A DNA stretch of 64,000 nucleotides from Arthrobacter sp. EM1 (GCF_029964055.1 NZ_CP124836.1:2914001-2978000), one strand, 5' to 3'; shown: positions 26,382 to 35,617, numbered from the stretch's first letter. Program-made: numbers and translations. The notes: generated by a model not told the origin, from the letters alone.

Positions 26382-26839
26382 CAGAGCGACTCGGCCTTGG
26401 CCGCGATTTCTGCCAGGTCCTTGGCGAGCGCCTTTCGGGTGATGCGCATTCCCAGCTTTCCAAAAAGTGCCATTAACAGCCCGGTCATCCGGGAAGGGTT
26501 CAGCACATCGGCGCTAAACGTCAGCGTCAGGTCCGTGCCGCCGTCGCGCTCGGCAAGCGTAAAGCGTGTGGTGTACTCCGTCGGTCCCTGCACGGCCTTC
26601 ACCGTTGTGCTCCGGGGCGGATCGGCCCGGGCCACCCACATTTCCACCGTTTCCGCCCGCCCCATCATGGTGCGGGTTTCTTTCCAGCGCGTCCCCTCGC
26701 TGTAGGGGCCTTGCGAGAGCATCTGGATCGAGGTGATGCCGGAAAGTGTCGCGGCCGAACCGGGGATGTCGGAAATGACGGCCCATACCTTGTCCGTCGA
26801 CGCGTTGACATGCTGGGTCAGGCTGGTTGTGTGGTCCAT
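26381..26839 (-). CDS. SRPBCC (polyketide cyclase-like) family protein
   Basis: 152 residues, beginning HTTSLTQHVNASTDKVWAVI and ending in a long helix. TRWKETRTMMGRAETVEMWV and YTTRFTLAERDGGTDLTLTF form the sheet of a START-like hydrophobic pocket. The ligand is unknown. It is the first gene of a two-gene unit with the pentapeptide-repeat protein (ATGA overlap). The pairing is curious because neither protein has an obvious enzymatic motif. Confidence 0.82.
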   Translation of the reverse strand: MDHTTSLTQHVNASTDKVWAVISDIPGSAATLSGITSIQMLSQGPYSEGTRWKETRTMMGRAETVEMWVARADPPRSTTVKAVQGPTEYTTRFTLAERDGGTDLTLTFSADVLNPSRMTGLLMALFGKLGMRITRKALAKDLAEIAAKAESL

Positions 26840-26973
26840 GGCATCGAGCCTAGCCCGGCTCCGGTGCGCATTTCATCCCTCGTTCGCGGCCGGGCCCTTG
26901 AATTACTAAGCATGCTTTGTGTTATGGTGGGGAGACGTTGTATTTCAACCGGAAACGAGAGGTGGTTTACACC

Positions 26974-27150
26974 ATGGGTATCGGCGACAAGGTTCAGAAC
27001 GAAGCACAGCACCTCGGCGGCAAGGCCAAGGAAGCTGCGGGCAACGCCACCAACAACGACGAAATGCGTGCCGAGGGCCAGAAGGACCAGGTCGCAGCCG
27101 ACGCAAAGAAGGTCGGCGAAAACGTCAAGGACGCCTTCAAGAAGGATTAG
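26974..27150 (+). CDS. CsbD family stress protein
   Basis: 58 residues from ATG 26974, with GAGAGG upstream. The sequence MGIGDKVQNEAQHLGGKAKE, then GNATNNDEMRAEGQKDQVAA, is the standard CsbD pattern: highly charged, Ala/Lys/Glu-rich and helical, as in general-stress proteins of Bacillus. Its molecular job is unknown. A palindromic AAGCATGCTT (about 26908) lies in the promoter region. A clear intrinsic terminator follows the stop. Confidence 0.92.
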   Translation: MGIGDKVQNEAQHLGGKAKEAAGNATNNDEMRAEGQKDQVAADAKKVGENVKDAFKKD

Positions 27151-27162
27151 TCCGTACAAAAG

Positions 27163-27207
27163 GCGGCGGTGGACATTCCTTTGGGGGATGTCCACCGCCG
27201 CTTTTTT
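27163..27207 (+). terminator. Intrinsic terminator of the CsbD gene
   Basis: GCGGCGGTGGACAT (27163-27176) pairs perfectly with ATGTCCACCGCCGC (27188-27201) around an 11-base loop and is followed by six T residues. It is a textbook terminator in the + direction. Confidence 0.95.
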
Positions 27208-27311
27208 GTGCCGGCCCAGGGCTCTGGTGCCACTCGCGCCGCCGCAGCTTAAACGAACGACGGCGGCCCCTCACCGGAGGACCGCCGTCGCCTGCGCACT
27301 TGCCCGGAAGG

Positions 27312-28772
27312 CTAGTTGAAGAGCGCGTTCTTCGGTTCGTTGTCCTTGACCTTCTGCCAGCCGAGCCACAGCAGGAGTGCGAAGAACGGGATGGTCGCCA
27401 ATGTCCAAAGACCAAGGTGGAAGACTTCGCCGCCCTTGCTGGTCATGGTGTCGAAGCCGATCAGCACCGTGATAAGCAGCAGGGCAATCAAGCCTGCCCA
27501 GCTGGCCCAGACTCCGCCGGGCGCCAGCAGGGAGGAGACCTTGCCCTTGGTTTTCCGCAGCGCTATCTGGCTGGCGAAGATGGCAGCCCAGGTGAAGATC
27601 ACACCGACCGAGGCCGAGTTCAGCGCCAGGTCAAAGGCATACGAGCCGCCGAGCCAGATATTAAGCAGGATCCCGACTAGGTAAACGCCGCCGATGGCCA
27701 GGATGGCGGCGTACGGCACGTGGCTCTTGGACATCCTGGTCAGCCACTGCGGAGCATGCCCGTTGTTGGCCATGGTCCGGAAAATCCGGCCGATCGAGTA
27801 CAGGCCCGAGTTGCACGAGGAGAGGGCGGCGGTGATGACAATCATGTTCATCACATCGCCCATCCAGCCGAGGCCCATCTGGCCGAACACTGTGACAAAC
27901 GGCGAGGTGCCGGCAACGTACTGGTCCGACGGCAGCAGCATGGCCAGCAGCGTCACGGAACCGACGTAGAACACCACGATCCGGAAGACAACAGCGCGGA
28001 TGGCCTTGGGCACTTCTTTGGCCGGATCCTGCATTTCACCGGCAGTGACGCCAACGAGCTCAATGCCGTTGTAGGCGAAGATCACCGCGTTCAGCACCAG
28101 GATCATCACGAGCCCGCCCTTGGGGAACATGCCCCCCTCAGCGGCGAACAGGTTGCTGACCGAGGCGTTGCCGTCGCCCACCTGGGCGTTGGTGATCACC
28201 ATAAAAGTACCGACGGCCAAGAAGATGAGGATCGCACCGACCTTGAGGACGGAGGCCCAGAATTCGAATTCGCCGAACGCCTTGACACTCAGGAGGTTGA
28301 CGCCGACTAGCAGCAACAGCGCTGCGATGGCGGACAGTTCAACCGGCACGTTCGGGAAAAAGAACTGGAAGTACAGTCCGATCGCGATGAGCTCGGCAAT
28401 GCCGGTCATGGCCCAGTTGATGAAGTACATCCAGCCGGAGACATAAGCGCCCTTTTTGCCGAACATTTCACCGGCATAGCTGACGAAGGAGCCTGACGTC
28501 TGGCGGTACATGATCAGCTCGCCCAGGGCGCGCATCAGCAGGTACGCGATGACGCCGGCCAAGGCGTAGGAGAAAATGAGCGACGGACCGGTGGAGGCCA
28601 GGCGCCCGCCGGCGCCCATAAAGAGTCCGACGCCAATGGCGCCGCCCATCGCGATCATGGTGACCTGGCGGCCGCTGAGCGACTTCTTGTAGCCCTCGGC
28701 GCTGAGAGTTGAGTCGACGACGGCGGATTGCGCCTCGGGGTTCTTAAGTTCTGTGGGGGTAGTTGATGGCAC
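27312..28772 (-). CDS. Amino-acid permease (APC superfamily, GABA/Ser/Ala type)
   Basis: 486 residues from GTG 28772, with AAGGAA 8 bases upstream; the frame stays open beyond it through a non-coding-looking leader. About 12 membrane helices. SGRQVTMIAMGGAIGVGLFMGAG is the substrate and sodium-site helix 1 of the amino-acid transporter family, and FAYNGIELVGVTAGEMQDPAKEVPKAIR is the conserved helix 6 to loop 7 region. It is most like the GabP/CycA/AnsP group, carrying neutral amino acids in symport with protons. The exact substrate cannot be told. Two short palindromes lie ~215-240 bases upstream of the start. Confidence 0.9.
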   Translation of the reverse strand: MPSTTPTELKNPEAQSAVVDSTLSAEGYKKSLSGRQVTMIAMGGAIGVGLFMGAGGRLASTGPSLIFSYALAGVIAYLLMRALGELIMYRQTSGSFVSYAGEMFGKKGAYVSGWMYFINWAMTGIAELIAIGLYFQFFFPNVPVELSAIAALLLLVGVNLLSVKAFGEFEFWASVLKVGAILIFLAVGTFMVITNAQVGDGNASVSNLFAAEGGMFPKGGLVMILVLNAVIFAYNGIELVGVTAGEMQDPAKEVPKAIRAVVFRIVVFYVGSVTLLAMLLPSDQYVAGTSPFVTVFGQMGLGWMGDVMNMIVITAALSSCNSGLYSIGRIFRTMANNGHAPQWLTRMSKSHVPYAAILAIGGVYLVGILLNIWLGGSYAFDLALNSASVGVIFTWAAIFASQIALRKTKGKVSSLLAPGGVWASWAGLIALLLITVLIGFDTMTSKGGEVFHLGLWTLATIPFFALLLWLGWQKVKDNEPKNALFN

Positions 28773-28982
28773 AGCTGTTTCCTTGCAGTTCGTTGTAAGG
28801 CCGGGACAGGGACAGCGGGTTCGCATACACAAATGAACGGGCCCCGACCCCCAACAGGGGCCAAGACGTGTACCGAACCTCACAAGGTCGAAGCTCGCGC
28901 GGCTCGTCTATTCTACTGGCATTTGAGACCAAACCGTGACGGGAACAACACCGGGCAGGCACTTGTACTAATTATCGACCTC

Positions 28983-29016
28983 ATTACTGCTGTAATCCCG
29001 AATAATCTTCGATTAT
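28983..29016. promoter_or_regulatory. Two adjacent palindromes upstream of the permease
   Basis: ATTACTGCTGTAAT (28983-28996) and ATAATCTTCGATTAT (29002-29016) are both perfect palindromes apart from their centres, in an AT-richer island of a GC-rich gap. They lie upstream of a possible minus-strand -10 (TAGAAT) and look like operator sites; the regulator is unknown. The rest of 28773-29045 holds a GC-rich hairpin in the permease 5' leader and no gene. Confidence 0.45.
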
Positions 29017-29045
29017 CATCCGCTGAATCCCCAAGGATCCGTCCA

Positions 29046-30692
29046 TCAGACCAGGGCGCCATCCCGCATCCCGTACCGGAGCCAGTTTCCGGCTCCGGCG
29101 CCCCGCCCGGTGTCGTGACCGGAGCACGTGCTGAACCACTCCCCCAGGGCGCGGTCGTGGCTGACCAGGATCAGCGTCCCGGCGAAGTCCGAAAGAGCCG
29201 CTTCGAGCTGTTCCACCAGCACGGGCGCCAGGTGGTTGGTGGGCTCATCCACGAGCATCGTTCCATACCCGCCCAGGAGCAGGCGGGCGAGCGCCAGCCT
29301 GCGTTGTTGCCCTGCGGAAAGGCTCCCCACCGGGACGTGGAATTCGCTGGTGCGGAAAAGCCCGAGCCGCAGCAGCGCCTCGGCGTGCTCATCGATGTTG
29401 CCGCCCAGGCCCGCGGCGAAAGCGGGCAGGAGACGCATCCCGGGGTGCTGCGGGAGCTCCAGTTCCTGCTGCAGGTATCCGATCCGGCCGTGCCGCACTA
29501 CGGTGCCTGTGGCCGGTTCCAGCGTGCCCGCCAGGACGGCGAGCAGCGTGGACTTGCCGGCGCCATTGGGACCGGTAATGAGGATCTTCTGGCCCGCCTC
29601 CACCCGGAGGTCCGTCGGTTCCAGGCGGCCCGGTACCGTCACTCCCGTCGCTTCAAGGGCGGGACCCGCCGCAACGTCCGCCCGAAGGTTCGTTGCCAGT
29701 TTCAGGGGCACCGGCGGACGGTCGATGGGGTTTGCCTCCAGCCGGCGGAGACGCTCCTGGGCATTGCGGACCTTGCTGGTGGCTGCCTTTTGCCACGTGC
29801 CGGCTTTGAAGTCGAACCCCATTTTGTCATTGTCGCGCTGGCGGGCGTAGCCCATCGTCCCCGCGACGGTGTCCGCCTGGAGCCGCTCGGCCGCCATCGA
29901 GTCCAGCCACCCGTGGTACTGCTGCGCCCAGCGCTGGCGCTCGGCCGACTTCTCCCGCAGATAGCCTTCGTAGCCGTTGCCGTACCGGTTGACCGTAAGG
30001 CGTTCGGCATCTACTTCAATCACTGTTGACGCTACTTTGCGCAACAGGACGCGGTCGTGGGAGACCACCACCACGGTTCCTCGGTGCGCGGCCAGCCGCG
30101 CCTCCAGCCAGGCCGTGCCGCTGGCGTCGAGGTGGTTGGTGGGTTCGTCCAGGAGGAGGATATCCGCGGGATCGGCCAGCACGCAGGCCAGCGCCACGCG
30201 TTCCTGCTCCCCGCCGGAGAGCGAGCCCAGGGTCCGCGTCCGGCCCAGACCGCCGAGGCCAAGTCGGTCCAGCGCCGCCTCTACCCGGGATTCCGCGGCG
30301 TAGCCTTCCCGCAACTGGTACTGCGTCTGCAGGTTTCCGTAGCGCTCCAGTTCGCCTGCTTCCGCTCCGGCCAGCCCGTCTTCCAGGCGCTCCAGCTCGG
30401 CCTCCATTTCGCGGAGGGATTCCAGCGCGGCATCGATCGCGTTGGACACGGTGAACGCATCAGGCAGGCCCAGGGTTTGGGCAAGGTAGCCCACGCGGCC
30501 CTGGCTGACGGCGGTGCCCTCGTCCGGGGCCTCGAGCCCGGCCAAAATCCGGAGCAGCGTGGATTTGCCCGCGCCGTTTTCGCCGACGATTGCCACATGT
30601 TCACCGGCGCTGATGGCAATGTCGACGCCGGCGAAAAGCTGGCGGTCCCCGTAACCATGGGATACGCCCGAAAGGCGGAGATGTTCGCTCAA
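29046..30692 (-). CDS. ABC-F family ATPase
   Basis: 548 residues from TTG 30692, with GAGGA 5 bases upstream; no better start is visible in the longer frame. It has two ATP-binding cassettes and no membrane segments. Walker A motifs are VGENGAGKST and TGPNGAGKST, signatures SGGEQERVALA and SAGQQRRLALA, and Walker B motifs ILLLDEPTNHLD and MLVDEPTNHLA. The linker (~200-300) is rich in charged helix. ABC-F proteins act on the ribosome, as translation factors or as antibiotic-protection proteins. The motif spacing does not settle which, so resistance should not be assumed. Confidence 0.88.
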   Translation of the reverse strand: MSEHLRLSGVSHGYGDRQLFAGVDIAISAGEHVAIVGENGAGKSTLLRILAGLEAPDEGTAVSQGRVGYLAQTLGLPDAFTVSNAIDAALESLREMEAELERLEDGLAGAEAGELERYGNLQTQYQLREGYAAESRVEAALDRLGLGGLGRTRTLGSLSGGEQERVALACVLADPADILLLDEPTNHLDASGTAWLEARLAAHRGTVVVVSHDRVLLRKVASTVIEVDAERLTVNRYGNGYEGYLREKSAERQRWAQQYHGWLDSMAAERLQADTVAGTMGYARQRDNDKMGFDFKAGTWQKAATSKVRNAQERLRRLEANPIDRPPVPLKLATNLRADVAAGPALEATGVTVPGRLEPTDLRVEAGQKILITGPNGAGKSTLLAVLAGTLEPATGTVVRHGRIGYLQQELELPQHPGMRLLPAFAAGLGGNIDEHAEALLRLGLFRTSEFHVPVGSLSAGQQRRLALARLLLGGYGTMLVDEPTNHLAPVLVEQLEAALSDFAGTLILVSHDRALGEWFSTCSGHDTGRGAGAGNWLRYGMRDGALV

Positions 30693-30835
30693 GGAGTCCT
30701 CGCAAGTAGGTGCACGGCCAGCCCGGCGGCGGCTTGAGTCGTCAAGTATGACACCGTCGGCGGTTACTGAGGTACTGCGGCGCCGGCGGAAGTACCGGTC
30801 GGTCAGCAGGCAGGCCGTGGCGCTAGGCTGGAGGC

Positions 30836-31594
30836 ATGGGCACCGCTCTTCGCACACCAACACCGCGGCCGGAACTGTACAGGTTCTCGCGGCTCGACTA
30901 CCTCACGGCCGGCCTCTACGTCGCCGTCGCCGGATTTTTTGCCGTGTTCGGCTCACTGCTGGCGCCGCTGATGCTGCGGCTCTCGCCGAACCCGGCGGTG
31001 GCGTCGTACTCGGTGAACCTGATCTTCTACGGCGGGATCGGCATCCTGGCACTGGCCGCCGTCCGGCGCATCGCCGCTCGGGACCTCAGGGTCCTCGCCA
31101 CCCGGCCGTGGTTCAGCCTGCTGATGGTCCCTCTCGCCGTGGTGGCGATGATGATTCTCACCGCGATTCTCGTCGCCGTAACCGGCCCGCCGCAGACGTC
31201 CGCCAACCAGGCGGGCCTGCAGGCGCTGATGCAGCAGGTGCCGGCCTGGCTGATGGTGCCGCTGCTGGTGATCGTGGGTCCGTTTGTGGAGGAGTACATC
31301 TTCCGCCACCTGCTGATCGGCAAGCTCAGCCGCAGGGTCAACGTCTGGGTGTGCGCCGGCTTGTCAGTTGTGTTCTTTGCGGCCCTGCATATCATTGGCC
31401 AGGAGGCGCTGGCCCTCCCGGTCCTGATGCCGTATCTCGCGATGGGCGCCGTCCTGGTATTCGTCTACGTCTGGACCGGCAAAAATGTGATGTTCTCCTA
31501 CTTTGTCCACGCGTCGAAGAACCTGCTCGCGGTCATTTTCCTCTACGCCATCCCGCCGGATGTGATGGAGCAGCTCCAGAAGGTCCAGGGCTAG
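30836..31594 (+). CDS. CPBP family intramembrane metalloprotease
   Basis: 252 residues with about six to seven membrane helices. The motifs of the CPBP (CAAX protease and bacteriocin-processing) family are present: VEEYIFRHLLIGKL (EExxxR), FFAALHIIG (first His) and YFVHASKNLLA (second His with Asn). Such enzymes are glutamyl or metallo intramembrane proteases; in bacteria the substrates are mostly unknown, with a few linked to bacteriocin immunity. It is divergent from the ABC-F gene and monocistronic. Confidence 0.9.
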   Translation: MGTALRTPTPRPELYRFSRLDYLTAGLYVAVAGFFAVFGSLLAPLMLRLSPNPAVASYSVNLIFYGGIGILALAAVRRIAARDLRVLATRPWFSLLMVPLAVVAMMILTAILVAVTGPPQTSANQAGLQALMQQVPAWLMVPLLVIVGPFVEEYIFRHLLIGKLSRRVNVWVCAGLSVVFFAALHIIGQEALALPVLMPYLAMGAVLVFVYVWTGKNVMFSYFVHASKNLLAVIFLYAIPPDVMEQLQKVQG

Positions 31595-31744
31595 CCGCAG
31601 GCAGCAGCGCTGCGGGTCCGTACCGCCGTCGAAAGTGCAGATCAAGGCAGTCGCGGGCACACACACTGCCACGAGGTGTCAACTCGCGCAGCTGGCGTGG
31701 TCCGGGCCCTACCGCTGCGCGTCCCGACGTCGTAGTTTCATTCC

Positions 31745-32185
31745 ATGACACTCAACATTCAGATCGCAGTCGACTGCCGGAACCCGCATGAGCTGGCCGG
31801 CTGGTGGGCCGAGACCCTCGCGTGGGCGGTGGAGCCGCAGGACGAGGGCTTCATCCGCTCCATGATCGAGCAGGGCTTCGCCACCGAGGCGGAGACCAAG
31901 GTCCACCACGGCAAGCTCGTTTGGCGTGACGGTGCCGCCATCCGCCCGCCTGAGGAACTCGACGCCACAGCCCCTGCCCGCCGCATCCTCTTCCAGACGG
32001 CCCCGGAGGAAAAGACAGTTAAAAACCGGATCCACTGGGACGTTAACCTGGCCGGCGCCGACAAGGACACGTTCCGCACCGCATTGGAAGCCCGCGGCGC
32101 CAGCTTCCTTTGGACCGCCAGCGAAGGACCGCATTCCTGGCACACCATGGCGGACCCTGAAGGCAACGAGTTCTGCATCAGCTGA
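31745..32185 (+). CDS. VOC family protein
   Basis: 146 residues. It begins LNIQIAVDCRNPHELAGWWA and ends TMADPEGNEFCIS, the usual frame of the actinobacterial single-chain VOC proteins. HWDVNLAGADKDTFRTALEARGA is the second-domain strand and helix. The substrate is unknown. It stands 21 bases before menB on the same strand and so may share its transcript, though no menaquinone role is known for the family. The 150 bases before it hold nothing obvious. Confidence 0.83.
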   Translation: MTLNIQIAVDCRNPHELAGWWAETLAWAVEPQDEGFIRSMIEQGFATEAETKVHHGKLVWRDGAAIRPPEELDATAPARRILFQTAPEEKTVKNRIHWDVNLAGADKDTFRTALEARGASFLWTASEGPHSWHTMADPEGNEFCIS

Positions 32186-32206
32186 GGCGATTACTAGACT
32201 CTGACT

Positions 32207-33160
32207 GTGAGCAACCAAATCCCCGCCAAGGTATCCGACGTCTTTGACCCCACCCGCTGGCGCACCGTGTCCGGCTTCGACGATTTCCAGGACATGACCT
32301 ACCACCGGCAGGTGGAGCGCTCCGCGGACGGTGCCGTGGTCCGGGACCTGCCGACGGTGCGTATCGCGTTCAACCGGCCCGAGGTCCGTAACGCCTTCCG
32401 CCCCGGCACTGTCGATGAGCTCTACCGCGCCATGGACCACGCCCGGATGAGCCCGGATGTGGCCACTGTGCTGCTGACCGGCAACGGCCCCTCCGCCAAA
32501 GACGGCGGCCACTCGTTCTGCTCCGGCGGTGACCAGCGGATCCGCGGCCGCGACGGCTACCGGTACGCAGACGGCGAGACCACCGAAACCATCGACCCGG
32601 CGCGCGCCGGCCGGCTGCATATCCTTGAGGTCCAGCGGCTCATGCGCACCATGCCCAAGGTTGTCATTGCCGTTGTCAACGGCTGGGCCGCCGGCGGCGG
32701 GCATTCCCTGCATGTCGTTTCAGACCTGACCATCGCTTCCCGCGAACACGGCAAATTCAAGCAGACCGATGCCACGGTCGGCAGCTTCGACGCCGGCTAC
32801 GGCTCCGCGCTGCTGGCCCGCCAGATCGGCCAGAAGGCCGCCCGCGAAATCTTCTTCCTGGCCCGCGAATATTCCGCAGAGGACATGGTCCGGATGGGCG
32901 CGGTGAACGAGGCCGTGGATCACGCACGGCTTGAGGATGTGGCGCTGGAATACGCCGCCGACATTGCCAGGCAGTCGCCGCAGGCCCTCCGGATGCTCAA
33001 GTTTGCCTTCAATCTGGCCGACGATGGCCTCGCAGGCCAGCAGGTCTTCGCCGGCGAGGCGACGCGGCTTGCCTACATGACCGACGAGGCCGTGGAGGGC
33101 AAGGAAGCCTTCCTGCAAAAGCGCGATCCGGACTGGTCCAGCTTCCCCTACTACTTCTAA
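32207..33160 (+). CDS. menB: 1,4-dihydroxy-2-naphthoyl-CoA synthase
   Basis: 317 residues of the long actinobacterial form. It closes the second ring of menaquinone by converting o-succinylbenzoyl-CoA to 1,4-dihydroxy-2-naphthoyl-CoA. Seen: FDDFQDMTYHRQVE near the start, IAFNRPEVRNAFRPGTVDEL, SFCSGGDQRIRGRDGY (the MenB-specific CSGGDQ loop), NGWAAGGGHSLHVVSDL and DATVGSFDAGYGSALLAR. Start GTG at 32207. Ten bases separate it from menE, and menA follows, so the three form an operon. Confidence 0.97.
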   Translation: MSNQIPAKVSDVFDPTRWRTVSGFDDFQDMTYHRQVERSADGAVVRDLPTVRIAFNRPEVRNAFRPGTVDELYRAMDHARMSPDVATVLLTGNGPSAKDGGHSFCSGGDQRIRGRDGYRYADGETTETIDPARAGRLHILEVQRLMRTMPKVVIAVVNGWAAGGGHSLHVVSDLTIASREHGKFKQTDATVGSFDAGYGSALLARQIGQKAAREIFFLAREYSAEDMVRMGAVNEAVDHARLEDVALEYAADIARQSPQALRMLKFAFNLADDGLAGQQVFAGEATRLAYMTDEAVEGKEAFLQKRDPDWSSFPYYF

Positions 33161-33170
33161 GGCGGCCGTC

Positions 33171-34325
33171 GTGACTTCCGGAGCTGTCAACATCGAAGCC
33201 GCCCTCGCGGCGCTGGCCGCGGCCCTCCACGGGGAGGGACCCGCCGTCGAGCTCGCCGACGGGCCCGACGGGTCCCCGGTGCTGGCCTTCCCCGAAACGC
33301 CCGGCATCGAAGACGCCGCCGTTGTGGTGCGAACCTCCGGATCCACCGGCGTGCCGAAGGCTACAGTGCTGACCGTTGACGCGCTGGCTGCCTCCTCGAT
33401 GGCCACCGCGTTGGCGCTCAAGGGCGAAGGCCAGTGGCTGCTCGCCCTGCCCGTGCAATATGTGGCCGGCGTGCAGGTGCTGGTCCGTTCGCTCTTTGCC
33501 GGAACCCGGCCGTGGGCGATGGACCTCAGCGGAGGTTTTACACCGGAGGCCTTCACAGCCGCAGCGGCCGAGCTCACCGATCAGAAGCGGTTCACCTCGC
33601 TGGTGCCGACCCAGCTGCAGCGGCTGCTGGACGCGCCGTCGGCTGACACCCTCGCAGCGCTCCGCCGGTTCAACGGGATCCTGCTCGGCGGCGGACCGGT
33701 GCCCCCGGCGCTGCTTGCCGCAGCCCGTAACGCCGGCCTGCAGGTGGTGACCACCTACGGTTCGGCCGAGACCTGCGGCGGCTGCGTGTACGACGGCGTC
33801 CCGCTGGAAGGCGTCTTGGTCCGCGTTGCGGAGGACGGGCGGGTCCTGCTCGGCGGGGCAACCATTGCAGCCGGCTACCTGGGCGCCCCTGAACTCGATG
33901 CGGCGGCATTCGTGGCGGACAACGGCGTCCGCTGGTACCGGACCAACGATCTTGGCGAGCTGGACGGCGACGGGAAGCTGCGGATCCTGGGGCGGGCCGA
34001 CGACGTTGTTATCACCGGCGGGGTGAAGGTTTCCGCCGCCCATGTGCAGGCGGAACTGGAGAAACTCGACGGCGTGCGGGCCGCGTTTGTGGCCGGGGTC
34101 CCCTCGGCCGAGTGGGGCCAGGCCCTCGCCGCCTTCGTGGCGGTGGCGGACACCAGCCCGCAGGGCTTCGCCAACTTCGCCGCAGGATCCCGATGGGCCG
34201 CGGCGCTGGGCACGCTGGCGCCAAAAACCGTCCTTGCCGCCGCTGAACTGCTGCTGCTGCCCAACGGGAAACCTGACCGTCTTGCCATGTCGGTTCGGCT
34301 CTCGGAGCTGCATCAGGGAAAATAG
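33171..34325 (+). CDS. menE: o-succinylbenzoate-CoA ligase
   Basis: 384 residues, GTG start. An AMP-forming ligase that activates o-succinylbenzoate for MenB. P-loop VVVRTSGSTGVPKATVLT; TTYGSAETCGGCVYDG at the adenylate site; WYRTNDLGELDGDGKLRILGRADDVVITGGVKV for the hinge and mobile domain. The N-terminal subdomain is short, as is usual in actinobacterial MenE, so I do not read it as truncated. It lies between menB and menA. Confidence 0.95.
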   Translation: MTSGAVNIEAALAALAAALHGEGPAVELADGPDGSPVLAFPETPGIEDAAVVVRTSGSTGVPKATVLTVDALAASSMATALALKGEGQWLLALPVQYVAGVQVLVRSLFAGTRPWAMDLSGGFTPEAFTAAAAELTDQKRFTSLVPTQLQRLLDAPSADTLAALRRFNGILLGGGPVPPALLAAARNAGLQVVTTYGSAETCGGCVYDGVPLEGVLVRVAEDGRVLLGGATIAAGYLGAPELDAAAFVADNGVRWYRTNDLGELDGDGKLRILGRADDVVITGGVKVSAAHVQAELEKLDGVRAAFVAGVPSAEWGQALAAFVAVADTSPQGFANFAAGSRWAAALGTLAPKTVLAAAELLLLPNGKPDRLAMSVRLSELHQGK

Positions 34326-34374
34326 ACAAGCCGGGCACTCCCGGCACCGCCAAACCAACACGAGGTACTGACAC

Positions 34375-35256
34375 GTGGCTACAGCCGCTCAATGGATCCA
34401 AGGCGCCCGACTGCGCACCCTGCCGGCCGCTATTGCGCCTGTCCTGATCGGGACCGCTGCCGCGTACGCCTTGAACGCGTTTCGTCCCGTCAACGCCGTC
34501 CTGGCGGCGCTGGTGGCCCTGCTGCTGCAAATCGGCGTGAACTATGCCAACGACTATTCGGACGGCATCCGCGGCACTGACGAGGACCGGGTGGGCCCGC
34601 TTCGGCTGGTCGGCTCCGGCGCCGCGATGCCCGCGCACGTCAAGTACGCCGCGTTCGCCGCCTTCGGGCTGGCGATGGTGTTCGGGCTGGCCCTGGTCAT
34701 CCTCTCGCAGGCGTGGTGGCTGATCCTGGTCGGTGTGGGTTGCGTCCTGGCAGCGTGGGGCTACACCGGCGGGAAGAACCCGTACGGCTACCTCGGACTG
34801 GGGGATTTGTTCGTCTTTGTGTTCTTCGGCCTCGTCGCCACGCTGGGCACCACCTACACGCAGGCCGCGCAGATCAGCTTGCCCGCGGTCATCGGTGCGA
34901 TTGGCACCGGACTCATCGCCGTCGCGCTGCTGATGGCCAACAACGTCCGCGACATCCCCACGGACCGGAAAGCCGGGAAGAAAACCCTCGCCGTGCGGCT
35001 GGGCGACAAGCATGCCCGCGAAAGCTACGTGCTGATGCTCGCCGTCGCCATCCTGCTGCCGATTGTGCTGGCCCCGGCCCGGCCGTGGATGCTGATCGTG
35101 CTGCTGCTGATCCCGGCAAGCCTGATGCCGTCCTGGCTGATGATCGCCGGCCGGCGCCGCAAGAGCCTGATTCCGGTGCTCAAGCAGACGGGCCTGATCA
35201 ACCTCGGCTATGCGGTGCTGTTCTCGTTGGGCCTGATCCTCAGCCGCGGGTTCTAA
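34375..35256 (+). CDS. menA: 1,4-dihydroxy-2-naphthoate polyprenyltransferase
   Basis: 293 residues, GTG start, UbiA superfamily with about eight to nine membrane helices. The two Asp-rich prenyl-diphosphate motifs are NYANDYSDGIRGTDEDR and NNVRDIPTDRKAGKKT. It attaches the isoprenoid tail to dihydroxynaphthoate, giving demethylmenaquinone in the membrane. It ends the menB-menE-menA run. menD, menF and menC are not in this window. Confidence 0.97.
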   Translation: MATAAQWIQGARLRTLPAAIAPVLIGTAAAYALNAFRPVNAVLAALVALLLQIGVNYANDYSDGIRGTDEDRVGPLRLVGSGAAMPAHVKYAAFAAFGLAMVFGLALVILSQAWWLILVGVGCVLAAWGYTGGKNPYGYLGLGDLFVFVFFGLVATLGTTYTQAAQISLPAVIGAIGTGLIAVALLMANNVRDIPTDRKAGKKTLAVRLGDKHARESYVLMLAVAILLPIVLAPARPWMLIVLLLIPASLMPSWLMIAGRRRKSLIPVLKQTGLINLGYAVLFSLGLILSRGF

Positions 35257-35308
35257 GCCACCGTCCACGGCCGGGACCTGACCGGCGGTGTCGGCAGCCG
35301 CCAGGGGC

Positions 35309-35617
35309 CTAGGAGTCCTTGGGCCGGCTGTCCGTACGCACCGTTACGTCCGGGTGTTCGTCGACGAGCCGGTCTTCGGCGTCGGCGTCCGCCACTTCGC
35401 CGGCGCTGCGCAGCGGCTTCGCCTTTCCGGAGAAGCGGCTGTGGAGCGAGGCGGTGGCGGCAGCGCGCTGCTTCTGGAAAAACAGGTAGCTCACCGCGAA
35501 GGCCATCATGCCGGCGCACAGGGCCGCGAGCAGCACACCAAGCCGCAGGTAGAGGAACAGGGCGAACAACGGTGCGAACAGCACCAGACGGATCAGGGAG
35601 TATTTCAGGAAGGCCAC
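35309..35617 (-). CDS. DUF4229 family small membrane protein
   Basis: 102 residues. Two hydrophobic helices at ~5-48 (LIRLVLFAPLFALFLYLRLG, then AALCAGMMAFAVSYLFF) are followed by KQR and a charged tail of ~50 residues rich in Asp, Glu and Arg. This matches the actinobacterial DUF4229 family, which often lies next to menA and the cytochrome c genes. The function is unknown. It is convergent with menA. Confidence 0.82.
   Translation of the reverse strand: MAFLKYSLIRLVLFAPLFALFLYLRLGVLLAALCAGMMAFAVSYLFFQKQRAAATASLHSRFSGKAKPLRSAGEVADADAEDRLVDEHPDVTVRTDSRPKDS

Noticed and set aside
29046..30692. ABC-F gene as an antibiotic-resistance determinant
   Set aside because: The motifs show only the ABC-F family; housekeeping translation factors look the same at this level.
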